Of a stretch of 19,592 bases of DNA, positions 6,988-15,217 are shown one piece after another. The position numbers and the translations under genes are program-made. This DNA comes from JAKBCQ01 sp021807585 (GTDB taxonomy: Bacteria; Planctomycetota; Planctomycetia; Isosphaerales; Isosphaeraceae), in assembly GCA_027325115.1 (NCBI GenBank), contig DAHWFG010000005.1, positions 1-19,592 on the forward strand, given 5' to 3'. The notes below the pieces were generated by a model. The model was not told the DNA's origin. It saw nothing but the letters and a program-made list of their open reading frames with translations, and made no database searches. The first letter of the stretch is position 1, and every line of letters starts with the position of its first letter.

Positions 6988-7029
6988 CTCCGGTTGGTTA
7001 AACTTTTTGTGGAATCACGAGATTGGTTT

Positions 7030-7413
7030 GTGGTGACGCTCGACCGCCCTTTTTCTTTGTTGATCACCGACGACGACCCGCTCGCCCGGGAAACGTTGCG
7101 CGAGATCTTTGAGCCCGAGGGGTTTCACACCCTCCTCGCCGAAAGCGGTGAGGAGGCGGTCGATATCGTCCAGCATCAAGACGTTCATCTCGCCTTGATG
7201 GACATGCATTTGCCAAAAATGTCCGGACTTGAAACGATGGAGGTTGTTCGCCGAATCAAAGGGCTTTTGCCCACGATCTTGATCTCGGCGGAACACGACG
7301 AAAACCTCCTCCGGAAGGCGCTCTCGGCCCATGCGTTCTGCGTTCTCGCCAAACCGGTCAGCCGCCACGTCGTCATCTACGTCGTCACCCGTGCGCTCGA
7401 AAAATTTTATTAA
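7030..7413 (+). CDS. Single-domain response regulator (CheY-like receiver)
   Basis: A receiver domain with no output domain, 127 aa. The acidic pocket is Asp14-Asp16 (LLITDDDP), the phosphoacceptor is Asp58 (LALMDMHLPKMSG), the switch residue is Ser86 (ILISAEHD) and the conserved Lys108 is in LAKPVS. It would receive phosphate from a histidine kinase not present in this window and act by protein contacts. The start is uncertain: GTGs at 7030 and 7033, a GTG at 7009 and a TTG at 6994 are all in frame, none with a good ribosome site. The upstream TATAAT at 6982-6987 favours 7030 or 7033. Its last 23 bases overlap the next gene. Confidence 0.85.
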   Translation: MVTLDRPFSLLITDDDPLARETLREIFEPEGFHTLLAESGEEAVDIVQHQDVHLALMDMHLPKMSGLETMEVVRRIKGLLPTILISAEHDENLLRKALSAHAFCVLAKPVSRHVVIYVVTRALEKFY

Positions 7414-8794
7414 TCGCTTCCCCGGTTCGCTCCTCGTCGCATGCGTGATTCTCGTCGTCGCGACCGCGGCGCACGCTCACGATATTCCCAACGCGCGCGT
7501 CGATCGATCGATCCAGGTTTATGTCGGATCAAAAACGATTACAATTGATTATGAAGTTTCGCTCGCTGAATTAACGCTCACTCAAGAACTAAAATCATTG
7601 ATTGGTAAAATCGAAGGGGGCGATCGCGAGGCGTGGTTCAACCGCTACGGCTTGGAAACGGGCCCGCTCAACGCGAAGGGAATTCTCGTCACGGTCGATC
7701 GCGACCCGGCGCCGCTCGAATTCAACGGCTTCGACCTCGCGGTCGAGGAACATCCGAGGTATGTCTTTCACTTCCGCGCCGAGCTTAAATCGAATCATGG
7801 ACAATTATCTGTTCATGATACCAATTTTAGTTCGTCGGAGGGGACGAGCAGGCTGGCGATCAAACCGGCCGAGGGAGTTAAGCTGCGCGGCGACGATCTC
7901 CCGCAAAATGTCGATGAGATCGCGATCCAACCCGTTTGGAAGTTGTCCGACCAGGAAGAACTCCGTACCAAGCGGGTTGAGGTCGATTTTGATGCGAGCG
8001 GATCGTCGCCTTCGGCAGTCGCCGCCGCGGATTCGCAGGTAACAGGCTCCACGACTGCGAACGGTCGATCGATTTTGGGATCGATTTCTTCCCAGTCACG
8101 CCGTGGCGACGGATTACGATCGGCGCCGTCGGCGAGCCTGACGCGGCTTTTGGATCGACGGACGGGGATGTCTTGGGGCGTTTTATTGGCGACCGCGTTT
8201 GCGCTCGGCGCGGTTCATTCGATCCAGCCGGGGCACGGAAAAACGATCATCGCCGCGGCGTCTCTCTCGGGGTCGGGGAAAAGGTCGAGCGCCGCTGCGC
8301 TCGCGATCGTGACAACGCTGACGCACTTCGCGTCGGTCTTGCTCGTCGCTCTTGGGCTTGCTTTAACGCACACGACGGCTTACGGTTCGATCCATATCGC
8401 GCTGGCGCGGATCGCGGGCTTCGTGATCGCGATCTTGGGCGCGTGGCGTCTCGGTCGAATCTTGGGGGGTTACGAAATCGGCCACGACGAGCCGTCGGCG
8501 AACGTCCGGGGAGGGGTGACGAATCTCATCGCTCTTGGAATCTCGGCGGGGCTCGTTCCGTGCTGGGAGGCGGTCGTGCTCGTGCTCGTCGCCGACGCGA
8601 TCGGTCGGTTGCGGCTCGGCTTGGCTCTCGTCGCGGCGTTCAGCGCGGGGATGGCGGCGGTTTTGCTCGGGGTCGCGGCGGGGGTCGCCCGGCTCGGCGA
8701 TCGAGCGCCGAACTCGCAGAGGTTCCGCACGGGCGCGGCGGCGATCGCCGCGGCGTTCCTCGTGATCGTCGGCTGCGGGCTCCTTCAACTTTAA
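7391..8794 (+). CDS. NicO/RcnA-type nickel/cobalt transporter with periplasmic N-domain
   Basis: Inner-membrane transporter of the NicO superfamily, usually exporting or importing Ni2+ or Co2+. The GTG at 7391 gives 467 aa and a clean signal peptide (RSKNFINRF, a hydrophobic run, then AHA at 27-29). A periplasmic beta-rich region spans about 30-255, and six or so helices follow from 261 to 465. The family motif is clear: GAVHSIQPGHGKTIIAAA (273-290) with His276 and His282, then LTH (310-312) and GLVPCWEA (387-394) replacing the common GLVPCPSA. The cytosolic His-rich loop typical of RcnA is nearly absent. The start lies inside the response-regulator gene (23-base overlap), suggesting coupled expression. 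Metal specificity and direction cannot be read. Confidence 0.85.
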   Translation: MRSKNFINRFPGSLLVACVILVVATAAHAHDIPNARVDRSIQVYVGSKTITIDYEVSLAELTLTQELKSLIGKIEGGDREAWFNRYGLETGPLNAKGILVTVDRDPAPLEFNGFDLAVEEHPRYVFHFRAELKSNHGQLSVHDTNFSSSEGTSRLAIKPAEGVKLRGDDLPQNVDEIAIQPVWKLSDQEELRTKRVEVDFDASGSSPSAVAAADSQVTGSTTANGRSILGSISSQSRRGDGLRSAPSASLTRLLDRRTGMSWGVLLATAFALGAVHSIQPGHGKTIIAAASLSGSGKRSSAAALAIVTTLTHFASVLLVALGLALTHTTAYGSIHIALARIAGFVIAILGAWRLGRILGGYEIGHDEPSANVRGGVTNLIALGISAGLVPCWEAVVLVLVADAIGRLRLGLALVAAFSAGMAAVLLGVAAGVARLGDRAPNSQRFRTGAAAIAAAFLVIVGCGLLQL

Positions 8795-8821
8795 CCATAA
8801 CATCACAAATTAGACATCATT

Positions 8822-8834
8822 TATAATATATAAT
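8822..8834 (+). promoter_or_regulatory. Tandem TATAAT boxes before the three-gene operon
   Basis: TATAAT at 8822-8827 and again at 8829-8834 in a very AT-rich 30-base stretch. The ATG follows at 8843 with no Shine-Dalgarno sequence. If the second box is used, the transcript would be leaderless or nearly so. No -35 consensus is seen. Confidence 0.45.
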
Positions 8835-8842
8835 ATCATATC

Positions 8843-10027
8843 ATGAAACCAGTTAAGATTGAACTCTTTCACGCGGCGACGCCTTTGAAATCGAAGATCA
8901 AGCATGCGTCGCACGAACGTTCGATCAGCGACGACCTGATCGTCGCGGTGACGCTTTCCGACGGTTCCAGGGGTTACGGCGAGGGGGTTCCGCGAACGTA
9001 CGTGACGGGGGATACGATCGAATCGTCGATGAACATTTTGGAATCGTTTGATTTGGCGGCGCATCTGGGCGATCCGCGAACGTTCGCGGATGCGGTCGAG
9101 CGAATCGGCGCGATCGAATTTCCGGTCACACTCGCGGATCCGCGGGGGATGACGGGCAATCCCGCTCGCTGCGCGCTGGAGATCGCGGCGCTCGACGCTT
9201 ACGCGCGGTCGTTCGGCGAGAGCGTGGGGACGGCTGTCGAGCTGTTCGCGAACCGGCTCGGCGGCGATCTCGCAAGGTCCCCGCGGAGCGTCCGCTACAG
9301 CGGAGCGATCACCGCCGAAACCAGGCGGAAAGAAACGATCTCGGCGATCAAAATGTGGCTTTATAACTTTGCGCAGGTGAAAGTTAAAGTTGGAGTGACG
9401 GGACAGGACGATCCCGTTCGGTTGAGAAAATTTCGGATCATACTGGGAAGCCGGATCGACATTCGAATTGACGCCAACGAATCGTGGACCGCGGACGAAG
9501 TCGTCGAGCGGGTCGAGCCTTTGCTGCGGTACGCGCCGTCGGCACTCGAACAACCCTTGGCTCACGGCGAGGTCGAGAGGCTTTCCGAGTTGAGGCCGAA
9601 GCTCGGCGTTCCGGTGATGCTTGATGAATCGTTGTGCGGTTATCCCGACGCCGAAAAAGCGGCGCGGCTGGGGCTCTCCGATCTTTTCAACGTACGTTTG
9701 TCGAAATGCGGCGGGATCTTCCCCACGCTGAAAATTGTCGCGCTCGCGCGGCGCCGCGGGATCGGCCTGCAGCTCGGTTGTCATCCGGGAGAGACGGGAA
9801 TCCTCTCGGCGGCGGGACGACACGTCGCTAGTCGCGTGGGAGCGTTCCGATATGTCGAAGGTTCTTATGACAAACATATTCTTTTACAAAACATCACCAA
9901 GCCCGATATCACGTTCCGATTCGGCGGTTGGGCGAAGCCGTTGGAAGGCGCGGGGTTGGGGGTCGAGGTCGCTCGCGACGCGCTCGAAAGTTTGACGGTG
10001 ACGCGACGGGAGGCGTTCTATGATTGA
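8843..10027 (+). CDS. Enolase-superfamily (MR/MLE-type) enzyme, possible dipeptide epimerase or cycloisomerase
   Basis: A 394-aa TIM-barrel enzyme that abstracts a proton alpha to a carboxylate. All catalytic residues of the muconate-lactonising/dipeptide-epimerase branch are present: the K-x-K motif at Lys180/Lys182 (QVKVKVG), metal ligands Asp210 (IRIDANESW), Glu236 (ALEQPL) and Asp261 (MLDESLC), and Lys288 on the opposite face (VRLSKCGG). The N-terminal capping domain is about 1-150. The C-terminus has LGCHPGETGILSAAG (311-325). Substrate specificity is set by loops I cannot assign, so muconate cycloisomerase, o-succinylbenzoate synthase and Ala-Glu epimerase remain open. It overlaps the next gene by 8 bases and leads a three-gene operon. 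Confidence 0.85.
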   Translation: MKPVKIELFHAATPLKSKIKHASHERSISDDLIVAVTLSDGSRGYGEGVPRTYVTGDTIESSMNILESFDLAAHLGDPRTFADAVERIGAIEFPVTLADPRGMTGNPARCALEIAALDAYARSFGESVGTAVELFANRLGGDLARSPRSVRYSGAITAETRRKETISAIKMWLYNFAQVKVKVGVTGQDDPVRLRKFRIILGSRIDIRIDANESWTADEVVERVEPLLRYAPSALEQPLAHGEVERLSELRPKLGVPVMLDESLCGYPDAEKAARLGLSDLFNVRLSKCGGIFPTLKIVALARRRGIGLQLGCHPGETGILSAAGRHVASRVGAFRYVEGSYDKHILLQNITKPDITFRFGGWAKPLEGAGLGVEVARDALESLTVTRREAFYD

Positions 10028-10910
10028 GCCGAGTTCCCCGATTGAGCCGAAGACGGCGATCGAACGCGCATCGGACGGTTATCCGATTTTCACGACGACT
10101 TGGCCCGCGATCGGCGTTCGGCGCGGCGTCGTCGTCGTATTGCACGGCGTGCAGAGCCACGCGGGCTGGTATCGCGGTTTGGGGCGTCGGCTCGCCGAGG
10201 GGGGTTACGACGCGGTCTTTCCAGACCGTCGCGGCTCGGGGGGGAATTCGCTCGATCGCGGCCACGCCGAATCGGCGCGGCGGTTGTTGCTCGATCAAAT
10301 CGAGCTGTTGGAATCGATTCGTACTCAATCGGCGAATCTGAATCGACCCGTTTGGATCGCGGTCGCGGGGATCAGTTGGGGGGGGAAGATTGCAACATTG
10401 CTCGCGGCGGAAAGGCCCGATCTTGTGAATTATCTCGCTTTAATATGTCCTGGATTGACGCCTCGCGTGGGAGTTTCGGGGAAGGAGAAGCTCGCAATCG
10501 CCGCGGCGGGGCTGTTCCGACCGCGGAAGACGTTTCCGATCCCGCTGGCCGATCCCGCGCTTTTCACCGCGAGCGAAAGCGGGCGAGCGTTCATCGCGGA
10601 GGATCCGTTGAGCCTGCGCGAGGCGACGGCTTCGCTCTTGATCGCGAGCGCTCGGATCGATCACGCGGTGCGTCGCGCGCCGCGGCGGATTCGTCAGCCC
10701 GTTTTACTGATGCTCGCGGGTAAAGATCGAATTATTAATAATTCTAAAATCATAAAATATTACAATACAATTGCAAGTACAGACAAAACTTTGATTGAAT
10801 ATCCCGACGCGCATCACACGCTCGAATTTGAGGCCGATCCCGGCGTTTACGCGGCGGATCTGGCGGCGGCGTTCGATCGATCGTCGCGGGGTGAAGAGGG
10901 GCGCTCATGA
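10020..10910 (+). CDS. Alpha/beta hydrolase (serine aminopeptidase/lysophospholipase-like)
   Basis: A 296-aa cytoplasmic hydrolase of the alpha/beta fold, resembling monoglyceride lipase-type S33 proteins. The oxyanion motif LHGVQSHAGWY is at 41-51, the nucleophile elbow GISWGG has Ser119, Asp236 lies in AGKDRI, and the probable catalytic His266 is in AHHTLEFE. FPDRRGSGGN (67-76) matches the family. GGGAGG lies 6 bases before the ATG, and the start overlaps the enolase-superfamily gene. The stop overlaps the glycosyltransferase start (ATGA). The substrate is unknown: a lipid or acyl ester is usual for the family, while hydrolysis of an epimerase product is speculative. Codons 236-262 are strikingly AT-rich. 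Confidence 0.85.
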   Translation: MIEPSSPIEPKTAIERASDGYPIFTTTWPAIGVRRGVVVVLHGVQSHAGWYRGLGRRLAEGGYDAVFPDRRGSGGNSLDRGHAESARRLLLDQIELLESIRTQSANLNRPVWIAVAGISWGGKIATLLAAERPDLVNYLALICPGLTPRVGVSGKEKLAIAAAGLFRPRKTFPIPLADPALFTASESGRAFIAEDPLSLREATASLLIASARIDHAVRRAPRRIRQPVLLMLAGKDRIINNSKIIKYYNTIASTDKTLIEYPDAHHTLEFEADPGVYAADLAAAFDRSSRGEEGRS

Positions 10911-12091
10911 AGCCGGCTCGCGTCGTTCTGGTTCTTCCCGACGCGCCTTTGCCGTTTGGAAACGCCGCGGCGCGGTGGTTTTACGCGCTGTTGCGCGGGC
11001 TCGTCGACCGCGGCCACAAGGTGACGGCGCTCGTCGTCGCGGAACCCGCCGACGCCGACCGCTCGCGCGAACTCTTTCCCTCCGATCGGTTCGACGTTCG
11101 CTATCATCGTCCCCCCGTACGAAGCGGTAAATTCAGGAAATTGGAATCATTGATTTATCCATATTCTTATATTTATAGTAGAGGGTTCATTAGGGAGATC
11201 GACGAGCTGATGAGGTCGGGCGACGCGGCGCTTCATCTCGAGCAATTGTGGAGCGGATGGACGGGGCTCGCGCACGTCGATCGCTCGGTTCTCAACATTC
11301 ATTATTTGTACGACATCGATATCGCCGACGAGAGGCCGACGACGTTCGAGGGACGATTGCGCCGCGCGACGACGTTTCGCGGCGAGCGGGCTTTGCTAAG
11401 ACGATATCACGTGATCACCACGCTCACCGATCGGCTAAGCCAAAGAACACGTGAAATCAACAAAAATGCACAAGTTACAACCGTTCCGCTCGGTTTCGAT
11501 TCGTCGCTTTATCGGTTTGAGCCCGAGAAGCCGCGCGGCGAGCCTCCCGTCGTGGGATTGATCGGATCGTTCGGCTGGGGTCCGTCGTATACCGCGGCCA
11601 AACGATTGATCGAGCGGCTTTGGCCCGAGATCCAAAAGCGAAGGCCCGACGCGCGTTTGATGATCGTCGGACGAAAAGCGAAGAGGGCGCTCGGCGAGCT
11701 TACAAACGGCGTCGACGTCGAACTCGTCGAAGACGTCGCCGACATCATACCGTATTGGAGCAAGCTCGACGTCCTTTTGTACGCTCCTGGTCGCGGGAGC
11801 GGGATGAAGGTCAAGGTGCTCGAGGCGATGGCGCTGGGAGTCGACGTCGTGACCACATCCGAGGGGGTTGAAGGCATCGACGCGATCGACCGCGTTCACG
11901 CGGGAATCGCCGACGACGATCAAGGCCTGATCGATCGGACGATCGAGATCCTCTCCGCCGCTCAATCGACGCGGATCGCTCGGCGCAATCGGGCGCGAAG
12001 CCTCGTCGAATCCACCTGCGACCCGACGCGATCGATCGAGATACTTGAACAGATTTACGAAAAGATTCTCGCGAAAAAATCGAAGCCTTAA
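10907..12091 (+). CDS. GT4-type (group 1) glycosyltransferase
   Basis: A 394-aa GT-B fold glycosyltransferase of the kind that builds exopolysaccharide, lipopolysaccharide or glycolipids at the cytoplasmic membrane face. The N-terminal domain starts VVLVLPDAPLPFGNAAARW. The acceptor half runs to about 205, and the donor half begins at VVGLIGSFGWGP (215-226). The donor-site block is GRGSGMKVKVLEAMALG with Glu306, followed by VVTTSEGVEGI, as in sugar transferases related to the PEP-CTERM/EpsH type. AGAGGGG precedes the ATG, which overlaps the hydrolase stop by 4 bases. It converges with the metalloprotease gene, leaving only 21 bases between stops. Sugar and acceptor are unknown. Confidence 0.85.
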   Translation: MKPARVVLVLPDAPLPFGNAAARWFYALLRGLVDRGHKVTALVVAEPADADRSRELFPSDRFDVRYHRPPVRSGKFRKLESLIYPYSYIYSRGFIREIDELMRSGDAALHLEQLWSGWTGLAHVDRSVLNIHYLYDIDIADERPTTFEGRLRRATTFRGERALLRRYHVITTLTDRLSQRTREINKNAQVTTVPLGFDSSLYRFEPEKPRGEPPVVGLIGSFGWGPSYTAAKRLIERLWPEIQKRRPDARLMIVGRKAKRALGELTNGVDVELVEDVADIIPYWSKLDVLLYAPGRGSGMKVKVLEAMALGVDVVTTSEGVEGIDAIDRVHAGIADDDQGLIDRTIEILSAAQSTRIARRNRARSLVESTCDPTRSIEILEQIYEKILAKKSKP

Positions 12092-12094
12092 ATC

Positions 12095-12111
12095 AATCAT
12101 GTAAGATGATT
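12095..12111. terminator. Weak hairpin between convergent genes
   Basis: AATCAT (12095-12100) pairs with ATGATT (12106-12111) around a 5-base loop, followed on + by TTTCACTTCTCC. It is the only candidate for ending both convergent transcripts, but the stem is AT-rich and short. Confidence 0.25.
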
Positions 12112-12112
12112 T

Positions 12113-13621
12113 TCACTTCTCCTTTTTCTTTTTGGCTTGTAGCGTTTCCGGAGTTTTCTCGACGATTTTGGCCTTGAACGCGGCTTCGACGATCCGATCG
12201 GCCGATTCGGCGGCGAAGCCTTCGACGACGCAGACGAGCGAGCCGCGGCGTTCAAGAATCTCAACGGCGCCCCGGTCGGGTCGCCGAATCGCATCGGGAT
12301 ACGCGTCGGGATCGACCGCCCCCTTGGAGAGCTTGCTCGTCTGGAATCGCGCGTATTCACGGTGGAATTCGATCGCGTCGGAAGCCGTGTCCCAAACGCT
12401 CAGCCAAACGAGCCCAAGACGACCGTCGGGCGCCTCGAACACCGCGTACGAATCGCCGTCCCAGCCCGCCGCGGCGCTCTTGCCGTTATGCTTCCGCAGC
12501 ATCACCGCGAGCTGCATCTCGCCGACGACGTTCCTGCCCAACTCCTTCCAATCCCCCCCGGAGGGGATATCCCCAAGATCCACCGCCATCGGAACATCAA
12601 CATTTTGCTCATATTTTTCAGGATGGATCACTTGTTCGGTCGAAAGCGGCGGACGTTTGTAGGCGCGATCAATCGCGGCCCAGCCGCCGTCGTTCGCCAA
12701 CTTGGCGCAAAAGACGACTCCGCGGAGGTACGGAAAAAGCAGCCCCTCGGAGAGAATCGGCGGCGCGCTCGCCAGGCTTCCTCCCCCCACCCCGATCATC
12801 ATCGGACCCATCAACTCGAACGTCCGACGCAGCCTGTCATGAGGAAGATTGACGATCCGCTCCCCCGTCCAATCCGAAGTCTGCGCTCCCATCATCGTCA
12901 ACGTCGCCTCCCCCTCGATCAAAGCCGAAAGCGCCGTGCTCGCGTCGTCGTCGTCGCGCGAACCCTTTTGCAGAAGATCGAGATCGAAATGCTGATCCGC
13001 CAACGCGTGCGTCAATTCGTGTGCAATTACCGTCTTATTTTCATCTTTGTTGAATTTGCTGGATTTTCCCATCAACATATCAAAAAAAGATGGCTTCGCG
13101 GTCTTCTCAAACGCCTTCGCTCCCGGTTCTTGAATCAGGTGCATCGTTTTCGTTTTGGGATCGTAAAACGCCGCGATCTGCTCGGTATAAAGCTTGACGA
13201 GCGAATCCTTTAACTTGTAATCCGCGGGCAAAAGCCCCAGCGCCTTCATCCCCAGCTCGTCGGCGCGAAACTCCTCGGGCGGGGTGTCGGCGTCGATCTC
13301 TTTAATCAACATCTCCGCAAGCTTTTCTCGCAAGGTGACGTCGCGCTTCACCTCGTGACGAAACGGCAGCCCGCGCATCACAGGTAAGATCCGCTCGAAA
13401 CCCTCCTTGTAACTGACGACCGCCGACGTCGTATCGCCGCGATCGGCCTGCTCGTCCCCCTTGCGAAGCAAACCCAGCCCCTCGTCGGTCGAAGCCTTCT
13501 TGGCCGCGACCGCCGCGCCCCCCCTCAAAGCCCTCTCGCCGTCGTCGCCTCGAACCGATCGACGCGATACGACCGCGCAACCAATCAAAATGCCTACAAC
13601 TATATATTGATGCTTTTTCAT
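12113..13621 (-). CDS. Secreted/lipid-anchored HExxH metalloprotease-like protein
   Basis: A 502-aa exported protein. The N-terminus is basic (MKKHQY) with a hydrophobic stretch ending LIGC (Cys15), which fits a lipobox, so membrane lipid attachment is likely. A TPR-like helical region (about 47-80) is followed by a protease-like core. The zinc motif is HELTH (201-205) inside VIAHELTHALADQHFDL, and ALIEGEATLTMM (233-244) supplies a probable third ligand. The mature C-terminal region to 490 is uncharacterised and ends in a Lys-rich tail. Planctomycetes carry many such 'hypothetical' proteins. Proteolytic activity is inferred from the motif only. It lies 45 bases downstream of the membrane-anchored coiled-coil gene and is probably in one operon with it. 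Confidence 0.8.
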   Translation of the reverse strand: MKKHQYIVVGILIGCAVVSRRSVRGDDGERALRGGAAVAAKKASTDEGLGLLRKGDEQADRGDTTSAVVSYKEGFERILPVMRGLPFRHEVKRDVTLREKLAEMLIKEIDADTPPEEFRADELGMKALGLLPADYKLKDSLVKLYTEQIAAFYDPKTKTMHLIQEPGAKAFEKTAKPSFFDMLMGKSSKFNKDENKTVIAHELTHALADQHFDLDLLQKGSRDDDDASTALSALIEGEATLTMMGAQTSDWTGERIVNLPHDRLRRTFELMGPMMIGVGGGSLASAPPILSEGLLFPYLRGVVFCAKLANDGGWAAIDRAYKRPPLSTEQVIHPEKYEQNVDVPMAVDLGDIPSGGDWKELGRNVVGEMQLAVMLRKHNGKSAAAGWDGDSYAVFEAPDGRLGLVWLSVWDTASDAIEFHREYARFQTSKLSKGAVDPDAYPDAIRRPDRGAVEILERRGSLVCVVEGFAAESADRIVEAAFKAKIVEKTPETLQAKKKKEK

Positions 13622-13666
13622 GTATATCTCGTAATTTCTTGATAGGAGCGTTCGGGGAGGTCCGAT

Positions 13667-15217
13667 TCATCCCGCGTTTCGCGCAGTCGAAGGGGTTCGG
13701 CGAGCGTCGCTCGCCGCCGGATGCGACGACGACCGTACGATCGGGTTTCTCAGCAGAATCTTGGCGGCGCGCACCAACGCGTCGTCGGCGTTCATCGGAC
13801 CGTTCCGCGCGTTGATCAACGTCATTTGTCGATCGTTCAGATGATCGAGTATCAACGTTTCGGGAAGCCCGATCACCCGCAAACGATGAATCGTGTGTGA
13901 AGCCGATGAGATCGGCACGTTCGGCCCGATCACCTCTTTCGCTTCATTCGACATCTCGGGCTGCGTGTGCCGGCCGTATTTGTCTTCAAGCTTGCGGATC
14001 GCGGGCGCCGATCGAACGCCGAATCGGTCGATCACGCTCTTCAATTCGTCAAGAAAGTGAACGCGTTCCTTATCGGCCTCAATCGCCGCCTGCTCCAGAC
14101 GTTCCATGCGCGCACGACGATCGGCGAGCCGTTCCTGATGCGTCGGCCCGTTCTGCTTCCGGTCGAGCAACTTGACCCGCTCGGCCTCCTTCCGCGCGCT
14201 GTCGCGGCGAATCTCATCAAGAATCGCGCTTTTATCGCCCGTCGCCTCGCGCGGCTGATCCTCGGCGCTCGCCATCAGCCCGTTCGACCCCGGTTCGGGT
14301 TTGACGGCTTCCGGTGCGACTCGCCTCTCCACCGGCTTCGAGAACGGCTTCGGCCGCGCCACAACCGCCGCCGAATTCGGATCAGCCGCCGCTCGCTTGG
14401 CGGGCTTGTCGGCCGTCAGAAGGGACGGTGATCGTCCTCCCCCCGCTTCCTCGTTACGCTCCAAAGCTTTCGGCCGCGAACCCGCCGTGCTGAACGCGTC
14501 GCGCCGAACCAACTCGGGCCCACGATCGCTTAGAATCACCAAAACCCCTTCAGCCGACCCCGCGGGAGACGGAACGAAAATCCGCCGAGCCTCGCCTTGA
14601 ACCGAGCCCGCGGCGACCAATTCGCTCGGTTGAGGATTCGCTCCAATCGCCTCCCCCGCCGCGGCTTCATCGTGCTTCAAAGCGTTGTCATTCGATTTGG
14701 AGCCGTCCGAAGGCTTGTTCAAGACCTGTGCCGCCAAATCAACGTCCGCAGCTTTGTCGATCGGTTTCGGGACGCCTTTCGCGATCATCTCGATCAGATC
14801 GTCGCCGGCGACAATCGAATCCACGACCGATCTGGAAGTCTCGGCCGAGACCGATCCATTCGCTTGCTCGCGGGTGCTCGATTCGCTCTCCTTATCGGCT
14901 TCGATTTCCTCTCGATCTTTCCAAAGAACAACGGGATCGGCCGCTTTGACCTCGCTCGGCGACACATAAATCTTCCGCCCCGAGGACGCCGCGGGAGCGG
15001 GTGAAAACGCCGCCAAAACCGGCGCCAGCCGCGTCCGTAACCGATCACGTACCGTCAACAGACCCATTCCTCCCGCAACCAACAAAACCGGAAGCAAAAA
15101 ACGCGAGATTTTTGGGTAACGATACTGGATCACAATGATCGGCGCGGGGAGCGCCTCGGCCGCGACCGGCTCGACCGGCGCGGGAGGATCGAGGTCGAAA
15201 TCGTGCTCGATACTCAT
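13667..15217 (-). CDS. Single-pass membrane protein with disordered and coiled-coil regions
   Basis: A 516-aa protein I cannot assign to a family. A short cytoplasmic Pro/Ala-rich N-terminus leads to one membrane helix (about 38-56, ISRFLLPVLLVAGGMGLLTV). Then comes a long low-complexity, probably disordered stretch (about 75-330) rich in Ser, Ala, Glu and Lys. A charged helical coiled coil follows at about 332-400 (RRARMERLEQAAIEADKERV), and a compact C-terminal segment to 495 includes a SHTIHRLRVIGL motif. Topology suggests a periplasmic bulk. A purine-rich AAAGAGAGAGGGG-type stretch precedes the ATG. The 259 bases between it and fumC hold no gene. Confidence 0.75.
   Translation of the reverse strand: MSIEHDFDLDPPAPVEPVAAEALPAPIIVIQYRYPKISRFLLPVLLVAGGMGLLTVRDRLRTRLAPVLAAFSPAPAASSGRKIYVSPSEVKAADPVVLWKDREEIEADKESESSTREQANGSVSAETSRSVVDSIVAGDDLIEMIAKGVPKPIDKAADVDLAAQVLNKPSDGSKSNDNALKHDEAAAGEAIGANPQPSELVAAGSVQGEARRIFVPSPAGSAEGVLVILSDRGPELVRRDAFSTAGSRPKALERNEEAGGGRSPSLLTADKPAKRAAADPNSAAVVARPKPFSKPVERRVAPEAVKPEPGSNGLMASAEDQPREATGDKSAILDEIRRDSARKEAERVKLLDRKQNGPTHQERLADRRARMERLEQAAIEADKERVHFLDELKSVIDRFGVRSAPAIRKLEDKYGRHTQPEMSNEAKEVIGPNVPISSASHTIHRLRVIGLPETLILDHLNDRQMTLINARNGPMNADDALVRAAKILLRNPIVRSSSHPAASDARRTPSTARNAG

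Noticed and set aside
7391..8794. NicO transporter as part of the selenium locus (e.g. for a NiFeSe enzyme)
   Set aside because: It lies more than 4 kb away beyond a terminator, a separate module and a transposon, with no hydrogenase genes in the window.
8810..9877. A 355-codon - ORF opposite the enolase-superfamily gene
   Set aside because: Arg-rich antisense shadow. The + strand frame has all catalytic residues of its family.
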